Source: Kitasatospora humi
Lineage (GTDB): Bacteria > Actinomycetota > Actinomycetes > Streptomycetales > Streptomycetaceae
Assembly (NCBI RefSeq): GCF_020907985.1
Contig: NZ_JAJJPA010000060.1
Location: 1-39,211 of the forward strand
DNA: 39,211 nt
Direction of reading: 5' to 3'
Shown: one piece after another, positions 7,579 to 16,361 of the stretch
Position numbering within the stretch: the stretch's first letter is position 1
Layout: every line of letters begins with the position of its first letter
Notes under the pieces: model-generated
What the model saw: the letters and a program-made list of their open reading frames with translations, nothing else
Told to the model about the DNA's origin: nothing
Databases searched by the model: none
Program-made: the position numbers and the translations under genes

Positions 7579-8919
7579 ATGAGCGACCGACGTGATCTCC
7601 CGGCCGGCTTCCACTGGGGGGTGTCCACTGCGGCCTACCAGATCGAGGGCGCGGTGGACGAGGACGGTCGCGGACGCTCCGTCTGGGACGAGTTCGTCGA
7701 CCGGCCCGGGGCGGTGAAGAACGGCGACACCGGGCGGACCGCCTGCGACCACTACCACCGCTATGCCGACGACGTCGCGCTGATGCGTGAACTAGGGCTC
7801 GACGGCTACCGGTTCTCGATCGCCTGGCCCAGGATCCAGCCCACCGGCCGGGGTTCGGCGAACCCGGCCGGCCTGGACTTCTACGACCGCCTGGTGGACG
7901 CCCTGCTGTCCGCCGGGATCACCCCGCTGCCCACGCTCTTCCACTGGGACCTGCCGCAGGTGCTGGAGGAGGGCGGCGGCTGGCTGGCACGTGACACCGC
8001 CCACCGCTTCGCCGACTACGCCGCGATCGTGGCGGACCGTCTCGGCGACCGGGTGCCGGCCTGGATCACCCTCAACGAGCCCGTGGTCCACATGGTCTTC
8101 GGGTACGCCTTCGGCATCCACGCCCCAGGCCGTGCCCTGATGCTGGACGCCCTGCCCGCCGGGCACCACCAACTCCTCGGCCACGCGCTGGCCGCGGCGC
8201 AACTGCGCGGGCGCGGCGGCCGGGTGCTGATCGCCAACAACCTCACCCCCGTATGGCCCGCCTCGCCGAGCGAGCAGGACCGGACCGCCGCCGACGCCTA
8301 TGACGCGCTGCACAACCGCCTGTTCACCGACCCGATCCTGCTCGGCCGCTACCCGGATCTGAGCGCCTACGGAGTCGCCCCGGACCTGGGTGGCAGCGTC
8401 CACCCCGGTGACCTGGAACTGATCGCCGCCTCCGGCCGGTTGGACGGGCTCGGCGTCAACTACTACAACCCCACCCGGATCGCCGCCCCCACCGACCCCG
8501 CCCTACCCTTCACCGAGGTGGAGATCGACGGCGTTCCCCGGACCCACTTCGGCTGGCCCGTCGTGCCCGACGGCCTTCGCCAACTCCTCCTCACCCTCCG
8601 CGATCGCTACGGCACCGCCCTGCCGCCCGTCACCATCACCGAGAACGGCTGCTCCACCGACGACGCCCTCGACGACCGCTTCCGCATCGACTACCTGGCC
8701 GGCCACCTCGACGCGCTCGCCGAGGCAGTCGCCCAGGGAGTGGACGTTCGCGGCTACTACACCTGGTCCTTGATCGACAACTTCGAATGGGCGGACGGGA
8801 TGAGTCAGCGGTTCGGCCTGGTGCACGTCGACTTCACCACCCAGCGCCGCACCCCGAAGGCCTCCTACTCCTGGTACCGAGAGCTGATCGCCGCTCACCG
8901 GGCAGCGCACGGACGGTAG
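7579..8919 (+). CDS. glycoside hydrolase family 1 beta-glucosidase
   Basis: A 446-residue GH1 enzyme of normal length, without signal peptide, so cytoplasmic. The N-terminal GH1 motif (FHWGVSTAAYQIEGA) is present, the acid/base Glu lies in TLNEP (Glu about 167) and the nucleophile Glu in ITENG (about 355); the C-terminal sugar-binding loop reads NFEWADGMSQRFGLVHVD. It hydrolyses beta-glucosides such as cellobiose; the exact sugar is not fixed. The frame also opens at a GTG at 7549 inside the palindrome, but ATG 7579 has AGAGG at good spacing and starts MSDRRDLPAG as in relatives. No transporter genes adjoin it. The perfect palindrome upstream suggests repression by a dedicated regulator. Confidence 0.95.
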   Translation: MSDRRDLPAGFHWGVSTAAYQIEGAVDEDGRGRSVWDEFVDRPGAVKNGDTGRTACDHYHRYADDVALMRELGLDGYRFSIAWPRIQPTGRGSANPAGLDFYDRLVDALLSAGITPLPTLFHWDLPQVLEEGGGWLARDTAHRFADYAAIVADRLGDRVPAWITLNEPVVHMVFGYAFGIHAPGRALMLDALPAGHHQLLGHALAAAQLRGRGGRVLIANNLTPVWPASPSEQDRTAADAYDALHNRLFTDPILLGRYPDLSAYGVAPDLGGSVHPGDLELIAASGRLDGLGVNYYNPTRIAAPTDPALPFTEVEIDGVPRTHFGWPVVPDGLRQLLLTLRDRYGTALPPVTITENGCSTDDALDDRFRIDYLAGHLDALAEAVAQGVDVRGYYTWSLIDNFEWADGMSQRFGLVHVDFTTQRRTPKASYSWYRELIAAHRAAHGR

Positions 8920-8949
8920 TTGATCGAACGCGCCAAGCGGCGGTCGGTC

Positions 8950-9015
8950 GCGCCGGTTTCCCCGGCAGCCGCTCGGTCGCTCGGTCGCGCCGTTCCCCGG
9001 CAGTCGCTCGGTCGC
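8950..9015. repeat. imperfect direct repeat of about 30 bases, two copies, plus CTCGGTCGC echoes
   Basis: The sequence around CCCCGGCAGYCGCTCGGTCGC occurs at about 8950-8980 and again at 8987-9015 (period near 36), and shorter GCTCGGTCGC echoes continue to about 9050. It fills the space between the convergent GH1 and CorA-like genes (8920-9081); no gene is visible there. Confidence 0.6.
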
Positions 9016-9081
9016 ACGGTGGCTCGGTCGCCCGGTGGGTCGGTCGCCACCGTTCCAGGGCACCGGAGGCGCCTTGCGGCA

Positions 9082-10140
9082 TCACTTGCCCGCTGGGGCT
9101 TTCGACGGGTGGTCCCCCAGGTCGGCCACTCCGGGTGACGGCTGCGCCGCCTGGCCGGGGCGGCGGCGCAGCCAGACGTAGAGCACCAGGACCGGCAGGA
9201 GCAGGCCGACGGCGCTGAGGGTGATGAAGGCCGTCAAGCTGCTGATGTGGTTGACCAGCCACTCGAAGTTCTGGCCGAAGAAGCCGACCACGAAGGAGAG
9301 CGGGAGGAACACCGTGGCGATGATCGTGAGCCTCTCCATCGTGGCGCTCTGGCGAAGATTGATCTTGTTCTGCTCGACGGAGATCACCGCGATGTTCGCT
9401 TCGAGGACGGTGGCCAGCAGATCGCGCTGGGCCGCGACCTCCTCGTTGACCAGCAGCAGGTGGTCCTGAACGTCGCGGAAGTACGGCAGGAGCTCTCCGG
9501 GGGACCGGCGGGGCAGCACCCGCCGGGCGAGTACGGCGAGCAGCGGGTGCACGGCGCGGTAGAAGTCGGTGGCCTCGCGGCGCAGGAAGTAGATGCGTTC
9601 GGTCGGGGCGACCGTGCCGGAGAAGACCGTGGCCTCGATCTGCTCGATGTCGCGTTCGAGCTCGGCGACGACGGGCGAGTAGCTGTCGACCACCTGGTCG
9701 AGGATCGCCCACAGGGTCGATGCGCTGCCGGCGCGCAGGAGTTCGGGGCGGCGTTCGAGTCGGCTGCGGGCGCCGCCCAACTCGCTGGCGATGCCCTGGC
9801 GGACGGTGATCACGAAGTGTTCGGCGAGGAAGACGCTGATCTCGCCGGTGTCGACCTCCTCGCGCTCGTCGTCGTAGCGCGCGGTGCGCAGGACGATCAG
9901 CTCGGTGCCGTCCTCGTACTGCTCGGCCTTGGGCCGCAGGTGGAAGGCCTGGGCGTCCTCGACGGCGAGTTCGTGCAGCCCGAAGCTGGCGCGCACCCTG
10001 TCGAGCTCCTCGGGGGCCGGTTCGAACATGCCGAGCCAGACGAACCCGCCCTCCGTGCAGCGCGCGGCCGCCTCCTCCAGCGACATGGGCCCCTCGTGCT
10101 GCCGACTTCCGTCGCGGTAGTGCGCGCAGTCGACGATCAT
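9082..10140 (-). CDS. CorA-like divalent-cation transporter (GQN variant)
   Basis: A 352-residue CorA-superfamily protein: a large cytoplasmic N-terminal domain, a long stalk helix, and two C-terminal membrane helices at about 268-286 and 305-325. At the end of the first helix, where CorA has the GMN selectivity motif, the sequence reads GFFGQNFEWL (GQN at about 289-291). ATG 10140 follows GAGGAGG by 6 bases. CorA proteins are pentameric Mg2+/Co2+ channels; the Met to Gln change may alter selectivity, though variants of this kind occur in actinobacterial paralogues. It is divergent from the amidotransferase operon. Confidence 0.88.
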   Translation of the reverse strand: MIVDCAHYRDGSRQHEGPMSLEEAAARCTEGGFVWLGMFEPAPEELDRVRASFGLHELAVEDAQAFHLRPKAEQYEDGTELIVLRTARYDDEREEVDTGEISVFLAEHFVITVRQGIASELGGARSRLERRPELLRAGSASTLWAILDQVVDSYSPVVAELERDIEQIEATVFSGTVAPTERIYFLRREATDFYRAVHPLLAVLARRVLPRRSPGELLPYFRDVQDHLLLVNEEVAAQRDLLATVLEANIAVISVEQNKINLRQSATMERLTIIATVFLPLSFVVGFFGQNFEWLVNHISSLTAFITLSAVGLLLPVLVLYVWLRRRPGQAAQPSPGVADLGDHPSKAPAGK

Positions 10141-10445
10141 GCTCTTCCTCCTCGTGCCCAGCCGGCTGCGCCGCGTGTCGCCCCACCGGCGGCTCAGCAC
10201 GCCGCAGACGCCCCCACCCACAGATGCTCCTCCGATTCGCCCGGACCCGCCCACGGAAGGCCCGGAGACGACCGGGCAGCCGGTCGGCCCGCGGCCCGTC
10301 GCCGACCACCGGCCCGGGTCCTGATGCGGTTCGGGGGCGGGCGTGGGAGGTTGGGTGTTCGGGGGCGGACGACCGTACAGGGCGGCCGCCCGGGGCACGG
10401 TGCTCCAGCGGAGGCCGTGCCGTCGAACCGGTTCGGAGGTGCCCG
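10141..10445. promoter_or_regulatory. divergent promoter region of the CorA-like gene and the ligase/amidotransferase/peptidase operon
   Basis: No gene is seen in these 305 bases. TTCGGGGGCGG occurs twice in direct orientation (10330-10340 and 10358-10368, spacing 28). A hairpin with 7-base arms, GGCACGG (10394-10400) and CCGTGCC (10415-10421), lies 24 bases before the ligase ATG, so probably in the 5' leader. Function is unknown; the hairpin could affect translation initiation. Confidence 0.4.
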
Positions 10446-11786
10446 ATGACCGTGCCGATGGGAGTCGAGGAGGAGTTCCACATCGTCGACGTGGAGACCC
10501 GGATGCTGGCGGCACGGGCCCACGAGGTGCTGGAACGCTTACCGGCCCGCGGCTTCACGACCGAGTTCCTCCAGTCGGCCGTCGAGACCAACAGCGGTGT
10601 GCACGCCTCGCTGGACGCCCTCCACGCCGACCTGGCCCGCTCCCGGCGGAGCCTGGTCGACGCGGCCGCCCCGCTGGGTCTGGCCGTGGTCGCGGCCGGC
10701 ACCGCGCCGCTCGCCCGGACGGAGTCGGTGGAGGCCACCCCGGACCCGCGGTACCTGCACATGGCCGACGAGTACCGCACGGTGGCTGACGAGCAGCTGA
10801 TCTGCGGCGTCCAGTTCCACGTGGACGTGCCCGACCGCGACATGGCCGTCCGCGTGATGTGCCTGGTCTCGCCCTGGCTGCCGACCCTGCTGGCACTGTC
10901 CGCCAGCTCACCCTTCTGGCTCGGCGCGGACACGGGTTACGCCAGTTGGCGCACCATGCTGTGGCAGCGCTGGCCCACCAGCGGCCCGGTCGGCTGCTTC
11001 GGTTCGGCAGCGGCCTACGACACGGCCGTGGGCCGGTTGATCCGCTCCGGGGTGATCACCGATGCCGGGATGGTCTACTACGACATCCGGCCGTCAGCGC
11101 ACCGGCCGACCCTGGAGCTGCGGGTGTGCGACGCCTGCCCCCGGGTGGAAACGGCCGTGATGATCGCCGGACTGTTCCGCGCGCTGGTGGTGGACGCCTG
11201 CGAGGCGGTACGGCGATCCAACGGCTGTCCGCACTCCCGCCAGCCCTGGCTGCGCGCCATGACCTGGCGGGCCGCCCGCTCGGGACTGGGCGGCCACCTG
11301 GTCGACCCGGACACCGGTCTGGAGCAGCCGGCCTGCGCGGTGGTCCGCTCGCTGCTGGCGCGGTTGCGGCCGACCCTGGAGGGGTTCGGCGACTGGCCGA
11401 CGGTCTCCGGACTGGTCGAGGAGACGCTGGGGCTGGGCGACGTCGCCCACCGGCTTCGGCGCGTCGCCGCCGACGGCGGCTTGACGGCGGCCGTCGACTT
11501 CCTGATCGCCCGGACCCGGGCGAACCCAGCGGTGATCGGTCCCCGCGCGCGGATCGACCGCAGGAGCCTGTCCGCCCGCTGCCGGCAGAACCGGGCCGCT
11601 CGGCTCGCGGCCCACCGGTCCGGCGCCCTGCTGCGCCGCACGGGCCGGACGGCCGGCCGGACGGGCCGGACGACGGCCGCGGACGGCCAGTCCTACGCAG
11701 GCCGCTGGGACCCGACCATCGCCACCGTCCTCCCGACGGCCCCCCGGCGCCGCCCGAACGGGGGTGGCTCGGCATGTGCGGGCTGA
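10446..11786 (+). CDS. YbdK-type carboxylate-amine ligase (glutamate-cysteine ligase 2 family)
   Basis: A 446-residue cytoplasmic GCS2-family ligase, which joins a carboxylate (typically glutamate) to an amine using ATP. It begins TVPMGVEEEFHIVD, the family start carrying the metal-binding Glu cluster, then QSAVETNSGVH (about 40-50) and the substrate motif YYDIRPSAHRPTLELRVCD. The usual length is about 370; the last ~60 residues are an Arg/Gly/Thr-rich extension (RTGRTAGRTGRTT) with no recognised domain. ATG 10446 has GGAGG six bases before it. The next gene begins 13 bases inside its 3' end. In this operon it is the only candidate for making a peptide bond, so it may build the dipeptide that the amidotransferase amidates; that is inference. 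Confidence 0.88.
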   Translation: MTVPMGVEEEFHIVDVETRMLAARAHEVLERLPARGFTTEFLQSAVETNSGVHASLDALHADLARSRRSLVDAAAPLGLAVVAAGTAPLARTESVEATPDPRYLHMADEYRTVADEQLICGVQFHVDVPDRDMAVRVMCLVSPWLPTLLALSASSPFWLGADTGYASWRTMLWQRWPTSGPVGCFGSAAAYDTAVGRLIRSGVITDAGMVYYDIRPSAHRPTLELRVCDACPRVETAVMIAGLFRALVVDACEAVRRSNGCPHSRQPWLRAMTWRAARSGLGGHLVDPDTGLEQPACAVVRSLLARLRPTLEGFGDWPTVSGLVEETLGLGDVAHRLRRVAADGGLTAAVDFLIARTRANPAVIGPRARIDRRSLSARCRQNRAARLAAHRSGALLRRTGRTAGRTGRTTAADGQSYAGRWDPTIATVLPTAPRRRPNGGGSACAG

Positions 11787-13558
11787 GCGGAGAGATCCGC
11801 TTCGACGGCGGGCGCCCCGACCTGGCCGCCGTGGAGCGCATGACCGATCGGTTGGCGGCCCGCGGGCCCGATGGCCGCGGAGTGTGGTCGCAGGGCGCCA
11901 CGGCGCTCGGCCACCGCCGTCTGAAGATCATCGACCTGTCCGAGCGCGGTGCCCAGCCGATGACCGACGCGGTGAGCGGCCTCACCGTCGTCTTCAACGG
12001 CTGCATCTACAACTACCAGGCGCTGCGGCAGGAGTTGGAGGACCTGGGGCACCGCTTCTACTCCACCTCCGACACCGAGGTGCTGCTCAAGGCGTACCGG
12101 CAGTGGGGCACGGCCTGCGTGCGACGACTGCTCGGCATGTTCGCCTTCGCCGTGGCCGAACCGGACACCGGTCGGCTGGTGCTCGGCCGCGACCGGCTCG
12201 GGATCAAGCCCCTCTACCTGGCGCGGCGGCCGGGCCGGCTGCGCTTCGCCTCCTCACTGCCCGCCCTGCTCGCGGGCGGTGGCGTGGACACCTCCATCGA
12301 CCCGGCCGCACTGCACCAGTACCTGACCCTGCACGGCACGGTGGCGGCCCCGCGCACCGTGCTCACCGGCGTCCGCAAGCTGCCGCCCGCCACCGTGCGG
12401 GTCGTGGAGGCGGACGGCGGCCAGCACGACGAGTGCTACTGGCAGCCGTCCTACAGCCGTCGGCCGGAGCACGCGGGCATGGACGCCGCCGACTGGCGCG
12501 ACGCCGTGCTCGACGCGCTGCGCACCGCCGTCCGCCGCCGCACGGTGGCGGACGTACCGATCGGGGTGCTGCTCTCCGGCGGTCTGGACTCCAGCCTGAT
12601 CGTGGCGCTGCTCGCCGAAGCCGGGCAGGACGACCAGGCCACCTTCAGCGTGGGGTTCGAGGCGGAACGCGGCGAGGAGGGCGACGAGTTCGGCTATTCG
12701 GACTTGGTGGCCCGGGAGTTCGCCACCGACCACCACCAGATCATGGTCCCGTCGGACCGGGTGCGGGGCGCCCTGGACCGGGCGGTGGCGGCCATGAGCG
12801 AGCCGATGGTCAGCCATGACGTGGTCGCCTTCCACCTGCTGTCGGAACAGGTCTCCAAACACGTCAGCGTCGTGCAGAGCGGGCAGGGTGCCGATGAGGT
12901 CTTCGCCGGGTACCGCTGGCACCCCGCCCTGGCGGCCGTGCCGCGCGAACGGGAGCCCGAGACCTTCGCCAAGGTGTTCTTCGACCGGTCGCACGCCGAA
13001 CTGGCCCGGATGCTCCGGCCGGAGCTGCTGGCGGACCACGACGCCTCCAGCGAACTGGTCCGCGCGAGCATGGCGCCCGCGGGGGCGGAGACCGCCCTGG
13101 ACGCCGCCATCCGGCTGGACACCCATGTGCTGATGGTCGACGACCCGGTCAAGCGGGTCGACAACATGACCATGGACTGGGGCCTGGAGGCACGCGTGCC
13201 GTTCCTGGACCACGAGCTGGTCGAGCTGGCCGCCGCCTGCCCGCCGCAGTTCAAGCTCGCCCACGGCGGCAAGGGGGTCCTCAAGGACGCCGCCCGCAAG
13301 CTCCTGCCGCGCGAGGTCATCGACCGACCCAAGGGCTACTTCCCCGTGCCGGCGATCCGGCGGATGGCCCCGCCGGTGCTCGGCCGGATCCAGCAGGCCC
13401 TGGCGGCCCCCGAGGCCCGGTCCCGGGGAATCTTCCAGGAGACCTATCTGGCCGAGCTGCTCGCCGCACCGGACGCCCATCGCACGGCACGCGGGGCCAA
13501 CGCGCTGTGGCAGGTGGCCCTGCTGGAGATGTGGCTGCAGTCCCACGGGATCAGCTGA
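11774..13558 (+). CDS. asnO: asparagine-synthase-family amidotransferase, N-acetylglutaminylglutamine amidotransferase (AsnO) type
   Basis: A 594-residue class II glutamine amidotransferase. Met-Cys-Gly-Leu at the start supplies the N-terminal nucleophile Cys2; the glutaminase domain continues through RGPDGRGVW and GHRRLKIIDLS to about 210. The synthetase domain has the PP-loop LLSGGLDSSL (Ser about 268), then SGQGADEVFAGY and the C-terminal RVPFLDHELVELA. The long D-D/E-rich insert (GEEGDEFGYSDLV) and overall length resemble the AsnO of the proteobacterial NAGGN osmolyte locus, which amidates a gamma-linked dipeptide. Ordinary asparagine synthetase AsnB is the alternative. It overlaps the ligase gene by 13 bases and is followed 14 bases later by the S9 peptidase, so all three are one operon. 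Confidence 0.85.
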   Translation: MCGLSGEIRFDGGRPDLAAVERMTDRLAARGPDGRGVWSQGATALGHRRLKIIDLSERGAQPMTDAVSGLTVVFNGCIYNYQALRQELEDLGHRFYSTSDTEVLLKAYRQWGTACVRRLLGMFAFAVAEPDTGRLVLGRDRLGIKPLYLARRPGRLRFASSLPALLAGGGVDTSIDPAALHQYLTLHGTVAAPRTVLTGVRKLPPATVRVVEADGGQHDECYWQPSYSRRPEHAGMDAADWRDAVLDALRTAVRRRTVADVPIGVLLSGGLDSSLIVALLAEAGQDDQATFSVGFEAERGEEGDEFGYSDLVAREFATDHHQIMVPSDRVRGALDRAVAAMSEPMVSHDVVAFHLLSEQVSKHVSVVQSGQGADEVFAGYRWHPALAAVPREREPETFAKVFFDRSHAELARMLRPELLADHDASSELVRASMAPAGAETALDAAIRLDTHVLMVDDPVKRVDNMTMDWGLEARVPFLDHELVELAAACPPQFKLAHGGKGVLKDAARKLLPREVIDRPKGYFPVPAIRRMAPPVLGRIQQALAAPEARSRGIFQETYLAELLAAPDAHRTARGANALWQVALLEMWLQSHGIS

Positions 13559-13572
13559 ACGGGAGGCGGACC

Positions 13573-15756
13573 GTGGTGGACCAGCGCTCCGATCCCGTGG
13601 CCCCGCCGCCGGCGGCCCCTCAGGCCGTGGTCCTCCCGGACGCCCACGACAGCCGGGAGGGCCACAGCCCGGTGACCGCCCACGGTTGCTGGTACCCCTC
13701 GGCGGACCCCACCGGCGGGCAGGTGGCCTTCATCTGCAACCGCGGCGGCGTACCGCAGCTGTGGACCGGATCAGCCGACGGCGACGACGTGCACCTGCTG
13801 GACACCGGCATCGACCCGGTGATCGAGGTCTCGTGGTCCCCGGACGGCCGCTGGATCGCCTACACCACCGCCCCCGGCGGGGGTGAGCACACCCGGGTGC
13901 TCTGCGTGCGGCCGGACGGCGGCGACCGCCGGATCCTGGCCGGCGCGCTGGCGGGCAGCACCGCCTACCTCGGCCGCTGGACCCGCGACGGTTCGGCCAT
14001 CGCCATCACCACCACCGACCCGCTGGTCGGCTTGCCCGCCACCGAGACCGGCACCGCCGCACCTGCCGAGCCGTACCAGGAGGTGCCCCCGAGCGAGTGG
14101 ATCAGCCGCGACGGGCGCGCCGTGCTGCTCGGCGGCGCCCACCACGGCGAGGTCGGGACCCTGCTGCTGGACGCCGGCCTGCCGGGGGCGGTGCCGACGG
14201 CGTTGCGTCCGGCGATGCCCGCCCCGTACGAAACCGGCCTGGAACCGCACCTCACAGGCGGGGGCCTGGCCGCCTACCTGGCCGATCCGACCGGCGTGCG
14301 GCCCCCCGAACTCCTCGCCACCGAACCGGCGGGCGCCACCCTGCGGGTGTGCGACACCACCTCGGACGGCCGGCTCGTCCTGCTGCTGCGAGGGCCGCGC
14401 GGCCGGCGCGAGGCCGTGGTGCTGCGGGCCGACAGCGGTGAGACGGCCTGCACCGTGCCGGTGGCCGACGGGGACCCGTGGATCGGCCGGTTCTCGCCCG
14501 ACGGCCGGACGTTGTACCTGCGCAGCGACGCCGACCGTGAGTTCGCGGCCCTGGTCACCGCCGAGCTCGGGCCGGACGGCCACTGCCGACGTCGCCAGGT
14601 GATCGCCCAACGGGACTGTGTCGACCTGGAGTTGCTGTCCGTCCGGGACGACGGCCACAGCGCCGTCCTGGCCTGGAACGTGCGCGGCCGCACCGAGCTG
14701 GAGGTCGTCGCCCTGCCCGCCGCGGGGCGGCGCCGGGCCGGCGCCGGCACCGGGGCGGAGGTGGACGGCGCACCGCCCGAACTCGCCCCGCGCCCACTGC
14801 CGCTGACGCACGAGGTGGTGACCCGGATCAGCCCGGCGGGCCCGTCGGGCTTGGCACTGGCCGTCTCCGGCTCCGTGCGCCGGCCCGGCATCTGGCACGC
14901 GGCCGACGGCGGGCCGCCCGTCCGCACCCCGTGGTCCTCGCGGGACGAGGACGCCGTCGCACCCGGCCGGCCGCCGCCGGAGCGGCCCGAGCACCTGCGC
15001 CTGCGGGCCCGCGACGGGCTGGAACTGGGCGGCTGGTACTATCGCGCACCCGGCGCCGGCCCCGACCTGCGGGCGCCGTGCGTCGTCCATCTGCACGGCG
15101 GCCCGGAGCAGCAGGAGCGACCGGTCTTCGACCCGCTCTACCACGAACTGCTCGGCCACGGCCTGGACGTCTTCGCCCCCGACGTGCGCGGCTCGCTGGG
15201 CTCCGGCCGCTCCTTCGTCAACGCCGACCTCGGAACCGGGCGGTTCGCGGCGATCGACGACGTCGCGGACTGCGCCACGCACGTGGTCGGCCTGGGACTC
15301 GCCGACCCCCGCCGGCTGGCCGTGATGGGCCACTCCTACGGCGGCTACCTCACGCTGGCCTCCCTGGTCTGGCATCCGGAGCTGTTCCGCACCGGTGTCT
15401 CCGTGTGCGGCATGTCGGACTTCCTGACGTTCTTCGCCGGCACCGAGCCGTGGATCGCCCGATCGGCCGCGGCCAAGTACGGCCACCCCGAACGCGACCG
15501 GGACCTGCTGCACGCGCTCTCCCCGATGAGCCGGATCGACGCCCTGCGGGTGCCGCTGCTGGCCGTTCACGGTGAGCACGACACCAATGTGCCACTGGGC
15601 GAGTCCGAGCAGATGGTCCTGGCGGCCCGCCAACGGGGGATCCCCGCCGAACTGCTGGTCCTGCCCAACGAGGGCCACGAGTTCAGGAACACCCGCAACC
15701 GGGTGCTGTTCCGCCGCACCGCGGCCGCCTGGATCGAACGCCACCTCGCCGACTGA
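13573..15756 (+). CDS. S9 family (prolyl oligopeptidase-like) serine peptidase
   Basis: A 727-residue cytoplasmic protein with no signal peptide. The first ~480 residues are a beta-propeller of TolB/WD-like blades (VSWSPDGRWIAYT, GRFSPDGRTLYL). The alpha/beta-hydrolase domain follows: HLHGGPEQQERP (oxyanion hole), GHSYGGY (Ser about 588), HGEHDTNVP (Asp about 670) and NEGHEF (His about 702), a complete triad. It would cleave short peptides or act as acylaminoacyl-peptidase. GTG 13573 (or 13576) follows GGGAGG by 6-9 bases, 14 bases after asnO, so it is the last gene of the operon, perhaps recycling or breaking down the dipeptide amide when osmotic stress ends, as the M42 hydrolase is thought to do in the proteobacterial locus (inference). 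Confidence 0.9.
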   Translation: MVDQRSDPVAPPPAAPQAVVLPDAHDSREGHSPVTAHGCWYPSADPTGGQVAFICNRGGVPQLWTGSADGDDVHLLDTGIDPVIEVSWSPDGRWIAYTTAPGGGEHTRVLCVRPDGGDRRILAGALAGSTAYLGRWTRDGSAIAITTTDPLVGLPATETGTAAPAEPYQEVPPSEWISRDGRAVLLGGAHHGEVGTLLLDAGLPGAVPTALRPAMPAPYETGLEPHLTGGGLAAYLADPTGVRPPELLATEPAGATLRVCDTTSDGRLVLLLRGPRGRREAVVLRADSGETACTVPVADGDPWIGRFSPDGRTLYLRSDADREFAALVTAELGPDGHCRRRQVIAQRDCVDLELLSVRDDGHSAVLAWNVRGRTELEVVALPAAGRRRAGAGTGAEVDGAPPELAPRPLPLTHEVVTRISPAGPSGLALAVSGSVRRPGIWHAADGGPPVRTPWSSRDEDAVAPGRPPPERPEHLRLRARDGLELGGWYYRAPGAGPDLRAPCVVHLHGGPEQQERPVFDPLYHELLGHGLDVFAPDVRGSLGSGRSFVNADLGTGRFAAIDDVADCATHVVGLGLADPRRLAVMGHSYGGYLTLASLVWHPELFRTGVSVCGMSDFLTFFAGTEPWIARSAAAKYGHPERDRDLLHALSPMSRIDALRVPLLAVHGEHDTNVPLGESEQMVLAARQRGIPAELLVLPNEGHEFRNTRNRVLFRRTAAAWIERHLAD

Positions 15757-15844
15757 GCGGTGCGCTTCGTTCCGCGGGTCGGGCAGGGGCAGGCGGTTGC
15801 ACACCGAGCTACTCCGTCGAGCACGGCCGACATATCATCAGGCC

Positions 15845-16291
15845 ATGACTGACCTGGCGATGGTCCAACCCGGCGGTGGAGAACGGCTGCACGCACCGAC
15901 CGGGTCGTATCTGGTCCACCTCTCGGGGGCGCAGACCGGTGGTGCGCTGGCCGTGGTGGAGTACACCTTTCCGGCCGGGGCGGTGGGGGCCGCGCCGCAC
16001 ATCCATCGCGGTCATGCCGAGCACTTCCACGTGCTCGAGGGCGAGGTGACGTTCGACCTCCCCGGCGGTGTGAGCACGCTCGGGGCGGGCGGGACGGTGT
16101 CGGTGCCGATCGGAATGGCCCACGGATTCCGGAACACCTCGTCCGCCCCGGCCCGTTGCCTGTTCCTGCTGACACCGGCCGGGTACGAGGACTACTTCCG
16201 TGACATCCACCGCGCCATCGAGGCCGGCGAGCCGCTCGACCCCGAACGGCTCGCCGGGCTGCGGGCCGAGTACGCGACCGAGACGCTGTAG
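15845..16291 (+). CDS. cupin-domain protein
   Basis: A 148-residue cupin_2 protein. Cupin motif 1 reads PHIHRGHAEHFHVLEGEVTF, with the two His and the Glu/His ligands for a metal; motif 2 reads VSVPIGMAHGFRN. It resembles the quercetinase-like small cupins. The C-terminal ~30 residues (YEDYFRDIHRAIEAGEP) are a helical extension. ATG 15845 lies 88 bases after the peptidase stop with only a weak CAGG before it, so it may be its own unit. Reaction unknown. Confidence 0.86.
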   Translation: MTDLAMVQPGGGERLHAPTGSYLVHLSGAQTGGALAVVEYTFPAGAVGAAPHIHRGHAEHFHVLEGEVTFDLPGGVSTLGAGGTVSVPIGMAHGFRNTSSAPARCLFLLTPAGYEDYFRDIHRAIEAGEPLDPERLAGLRAEYATETL

Positions 16292-16361
16292 GCCCCGCGG
16301 TCCGACGCCGGCCGGGACTCCGCGGGCAGCGCCGGCCGCAGGAGGGCGGCCCGTCCGCGCC

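Noticed and set aside
9013..9081. Terminator between GH1 and CorA-like genes
   Set aside because: The repeats there do not form a convincing stable inverted repeat.
10859..13558. Forward frame of 899 codons that includes asnO
   Set aside because: The N-terminal 305 codons are a shifted frame of the ligase gene; asnO must start at Met-Cys-Gly for its nucleophile.
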